NCBI GenBank assembly: GCA_018900975.1
Contig: JAHIFK010000309.1
Coordinates: 1 to 7,510 of the forward strand
Reading direction: 5' to 3'
Length of the DNA: 7,510 nucleotides
DNA from: Methanobacteriota archaeon
GTDB lineage: Archaea; Halobacteriota; Methanosarcinia; Methanosarcinales; Methanoperedenaceae
The notes below the pieces were generated by a model. It was not told the origin of the DNA. It worked only from the letters and a program-made list of their open reading frames with translations, and did not search any database. Of the stretch, positions 5,919-7,510 are shown one piece after another; position 1 is the stretch's first letter, and each line of letters opens with the position of its first letter. A program made the position numbers and the translations under genes.

Positions 5919-5925
5919 CGAACGA
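5919..5925. promoter_or_regulatory. CGAACGA motif at the regulator's start codon
   Basis: GTTC-AATC-GAAC (5912-5923) is a short inverted repeat that includes CGAACGA (5919-5925), immediately against the TTG start at 5917. It matches the core of the motifs at 5038-5082 and could mediate autoregulation. Inference only. Confidence 0.3.
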
Positions 5926-5961
5926 CACCTTCAAAATGTATATCATTCTAACCGTATAAAT

Positions 5962-5973
5962 CTTTATATATAA
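5962..5973 (-). promoter_or_regulatory. TATA box of the membrane regulator gene
   Basis: TTATATATAAAG on the minus strand is a near-consensus archaeal box A. It predicts initiation about 25 bases on, near 5942, and so a leader of about 25 bases before the TTG at 5917. Confidence 0.5.
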
Positions 5974-5998
5974 TTATATGCAGTTGCAAATAAAAACC

Positions 5999-6007
5999 TT
6001 TTTATAT
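5999..6007 (+). promoter_or_regulatory. TATA box giving a leaderless transcript
   Basis: TTTTTATAT, preceded by AAAAACC, is centred 26 bases before the ATG at 6029, and there is no ribosome-binding site. This spacing puts the transcription start at or next to the A of the ATG, as in leaderless archaeal mRNAs. It supports the start at 6029 over the ATG at 5978, which lies upstream of the box. Confidence 0.5.
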
Positions 6008-6028
6008 CGCTATTTACAACATTTGATA

Positions 6029-6370
6029 ATGCAAAAAAAGAAGAAAATTTTATTCTGGTCGATATTATTTATTATTTTTCTCCTTTTGACGGTCGTTTTC
6101 ACTGTCAGGGCAATAAACAGGTATGAACTGTGGAAAGAACATGAAGAATTTCTCAAAAGCGATAACAATACCGTTGAAGACTGGATGACCATCAATCTCA
6201 TTTCAAAACGGAGCGATATCCCAACAGACGTCATCTATAGTGAAATTGGAATTAATGAATCGTTTTCAAATAGCAGAAAACCGCTCAAAAAGCTCTGTCA
6301 GGATAACAATCTGAACTGCACCGATGTGGTAGCAAAATTAAATCGTCTGGTGGAATCTAAACATAAATAA
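6029..6370 (+). CDS. Single-pass membrane protein with small C-terminal helical domain
   Basis: A 113-residue protein. The frame is open from an ATG at 5978, but the TATA box at 5999-6007 argues for the ATG at 6029. Residues 1-6 are basic (MQKKKK), 7-28 form a transmembrane helix (ILFWSILFIIFLLLTVVFTV), and 29-113 are soluble. The positive N-terminus puts the domain outside the cytoplasm. Residues 47-110 read as a helical module: NTVEDWMTINLISKRSDIPT, VIYSEIGI, RKPLKKLCQDNNLNCTDVV, LNRLVE. It resembles the small domain 'V-E-x-W-M-T-hydrophobic-x-x-I-S/A-x-x-Y/R-x-I-P' that I associate with DedA-linked proteins, from memory and unverified. Two Cys (90 and 97) could form a disulfide. It is 12 bases from the DedA-family gene and certainly in one operon with it, suggesting a partner subunit. 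Function unknown. Confidence 0.75.
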   Translation: MQKKKKILFWSILFIIFLLLTVVFTVRAINRYELWKEHEEFLKSDNNTVEDWMTINLISKRSDIPTDVIYSEIGINESFSNSRKPLKKLCQDNNLNCTDVVAKLNRLVESKHK

Positions 6371-6382
6371 TATGAGGATAAA

Positions 6383-6946
6383 ATGGATATTACAGCCAAT
6401 TTTTATTTAATCCTTATCCTCGTAGCTCTTATATCACCATTTGGAATACCGGTTGGAGCAACTTTTTTTATTATTTCTGCTGGGTCTCTATCAGGCACTG
6501 TCACAGATTATGTTTTCGTTATCATATTGATATTCCTGATATTTTTAGCAGGTGACATTGCAGCCTATAAGACTGCGTCATATTTTGAGAGTACATTCAC
6601 TGAAAAATTATGTAAATATAATTCATATAATAAAAAATGTGAAGCCAGTAAAGTTTTCTTGAATAAGTATGGAGCACTCGGTGTATTTCTTTCCCGTTTT
6701 TTGTTACTTGGACTTGGCGCCCCTGTTAACTATGTCTCTGGTTTTAGCAAATACCCACTAAAGAAATTCATAATCTGGACAGCATCAGGTGAGTTTCTAT
6801 ACGCTGCAATTTATGCATATATTGGATTTGTTTTTAAGGATTCCTGGATTTTTCTCTATGATGTAATAGTCGAGTTTTCAATTATTGGAATATTGTTGCT
6901 GGCTGCATTATTTGCACTATTCTATCTGAAGAAGTATCTCCTCTAA
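6383..6946 (+). CDS. DedA/VTT-family membrane protein
   Basis: A 187-residue polytopic membrane protein of the DedA/SNARE-associated (VTT) family, complete in length. GAGGAT lies 4-5 bases before the ATG. Recognisable parts: FGIPVGATFFIISAGSLSG (20-38), the first re-entrant hairpin; LAGDIAAYKTASYFES (55-70), with the family's G-D-x-x-x-Y; FLNKYGALGVFLSRFLLLG (92-110), matching 'F-x-R/K-x-G-x-x-x-V-F-x-x-R-F'; and VNYVSGFSKYPLKKFIIWTA (115-134), the 'A/S-G-x-S-x-M/Y-P-x-x-x-F' segment. Relatives transport or flip lipids such as undecaprenyl phosphate or phosphatidylethanolamine, and affect membrane potential and drug tolerance. The acidic residue of the first hairpin (usually G-x-P-x-P-G-E) is absent (GIPVGATF), and the second conserved Arg after R105 is replaced (LLGLGAP), so the substrate or coupling may differ. 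It is cotranscribed with the single-pass protein before it. Confidence 0.88.
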   Translation: MDITANFYLILILVALISPFGIPVGATFFIISAGSLSGTVTDYVFVIILIFLIFLAGDIAAYKTASYFESTFTEKLCKYNSYNKKCEASKVFLNKYGALGVFLSRFLLLGLGAPVNYVSGFSKYPLKKFIIWTASGEFLYAAIYAYIGFVFKDSWIFLYDVIVEFSIIGILLLAALFALFYLKKYLL

Positions 6947-6986
6947 AATTCATGTTGGTAAATTTATAATTTATATATGATAACTC

Positions 6987-7463
6987 TTAAAGTCCAAGAG
7001 CCTTAGCATCCTGTTCAACTTTCTCAGCCATCTTTACCCTGTACCTGAGAATCTTCTCCCTCATTTTTTCATCGCATGCTCCTATGATCTCGCATGCAAG
7101 CAGCGCAGCATTATCTCCTCTTCCGATACCAACACATGCGACAGGTATTCCAGGCGGCATCTGCGCTATGGAGAGAAGGGCATCCATGCCGTTAAGATTC
7201 GAATCAACTGGTACACCTATCACAGGCTTTACGGTCTTTGAAGCTATCACACCAGGCAGATGCGCAGCAAGCCCTGCTATAGCAATAAACACCTTCACGC
7301 CCATTTCATGCGCCTCTTTTATTATCTGTTCCACGCGCTCCGGAGTGCGGTGCGCTGAAGCCACTGTAGCGTTATATTCGACTCCGAACTCTTTCAATAC
7401 ATCCACTGCTTTCTTTGCGACAATTATGTCCGATGCGCTTCCTAATATTATCTGTACATCCAT
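6987..7463 (-). CDS. purE: PurE: N5-CAIR mutase or AIR carboxylase
   Basis: A 158-residue cytoplasmic enzyme of de novo purine synthesis that forms CAIR (4-carboxy-5-aminoimidazole ribonucleotide). Motifs, numbered from the ATG at 7463: ILGSASD (6-12), the phosphate loop; TVASAHRTPERV (33-44), with the catalytic His; AIAGLAAHLPGVIAS (61-75); PVIGVPVDS (80-88); GMDALLSIAQMPPGIPVACV (92-111); and NAALLA (118-123). Length is normal for PurE. The ATG is chosen over the in-frame GTG at 7472 because AGGTG (7470-7474 on the opposite strand) sits 6 bases before it. The upstream gene's stop lies 5 bases before the ATG, so the two are cotranscribed. Whether it uses N5-CAIR made by PurK (mutase) or AIR plus CO2 directly (class II) cannot be told here; 'GRGDNAALLA' is the archaeal variant of the C-terminal motif, and no purK lies in the window. 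Confidence 0.95.
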   Translation of the reverse strand: MDVQIILGSASDIIVAKKAVDVLKEFGVEYNATVASAHRTPERVEQIIKEAHEMGVKVFIAIAGLAAHLPGVIASKTVKPVIGVPVDSNLNGMDALLSIAQMPPGIPVACVGIGRGDNAALLACEIIGACDEKMREKILRYRVKMAEKVEQDAKALGL

Positions 7464-7468
7464 ATTAT

Positions 7469-7510
7469 TCACCTTTTCTTAACTATCATGGCTGCAAACA
7501 CGCCTGCTCC
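7469..7510 (-). CDS. C-terminal end of an unidentified gene upstream of purE
   Basis: The last 13 codons read GAGVFAAMIVKKR and end with TGA at 7469-7471. It is the only minus-strand frame open to the window edge, and its stop sits 5 bases before the purE ATG, as in a tight operon. A hydrophobic run followed by KKR would fit a membrane protein ending in the cytoplasm. The family cannot be told. Confidence 0.5.
   Translation of the reverse strand, partial: GAGVFAAMIVKKR

Noticed and set aside
5978..6028. N-terminal extension of the single-pass membrane protein from the ATG at 5978
   Set aside because: It lies upstream of the predicted TATA box at 5999-6007, and the extension would add an unlikely sequence before the basic MQKKKK signal-anchor start.
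7488..7510. Plus-strand ATG opening MAANTPAP at the window edge
   Set aside because: No ribosome-binding site or promoter; the minus strand there reads as the end of a gene tightly linked to purE.

Overview
The window is archaeal and most likely from the Methanosarcinales/ANME-2 side of the Euryarchaeota. Start sites have either a Shine-Dalgarno (SD) motif such as GGAGG or GAGGAT, or a TATA box about 25 bases from the start codon. The gene content also fits: a membrane-anchored archaeal winged-helix regulator, a COG2236-type phosphoribosyltransferase and an archaeal-style PurE. A remnant of a class III polyhydroxyalkanoate synthase makes a 'Candidatus Methanoperedens'-like host attractive, but that assignment is inference. 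Base composition looks even and moderately AT-rich. I see no insertion sequence, phage module, tRNA, rRNA or CRISPR array.

Left part (1-1802): the 5' part of an Hsp20 chaperone gene (minus strand) is divergent from a two-CBS-domain protein gene (plus). A perfect 7-bp-arm inverted repeat lies in the hsp20 promoter. Convergent to the CBS gene are a decayed C-terminal piece of a PHA synthase (PhaC) and, upstream of it on the same strand, an intact phosphoribosyltransferase gene.

Middle (1803-3972): a gap of about 760 bp has no convincing protein gene. It holds a stem-loop and a possible short RNA unit (TATA box, then a GC-rich hairpin followed by nine T). Next is a complete SLC13/DASS-type anion:sodium symporter gene (plus) with both SNT motifs.

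Right-centre (3974-6946): this looks like a cell-envelope locus. On the minus strand, in transcription order, are a membrane-anchored winged-helix regulator, a tiny secreted protein with three DxNGDGxxD calcium-loop motifs, and a second secreted protein of unknown function. Divergent from the regulator is a two-gene operon: a leaderless gene for a single-pass membrane protein with a small helical domain, then a DedA/VTT-family membrane protein. Copies of CGAACG cluster around the regulator and in front of the calcium-loop gene, a plausible operator set. This block is the best candidate here for an undescribed system (envelope sensing with secreted effectors and a DedA pair), but only the arrangement is seen; the function is inferred.

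Right end (6987-7510): a complete PurE of de novo purine synthesis (minus) follows closely behind the last 13 codons of an unidentified upstream gene.
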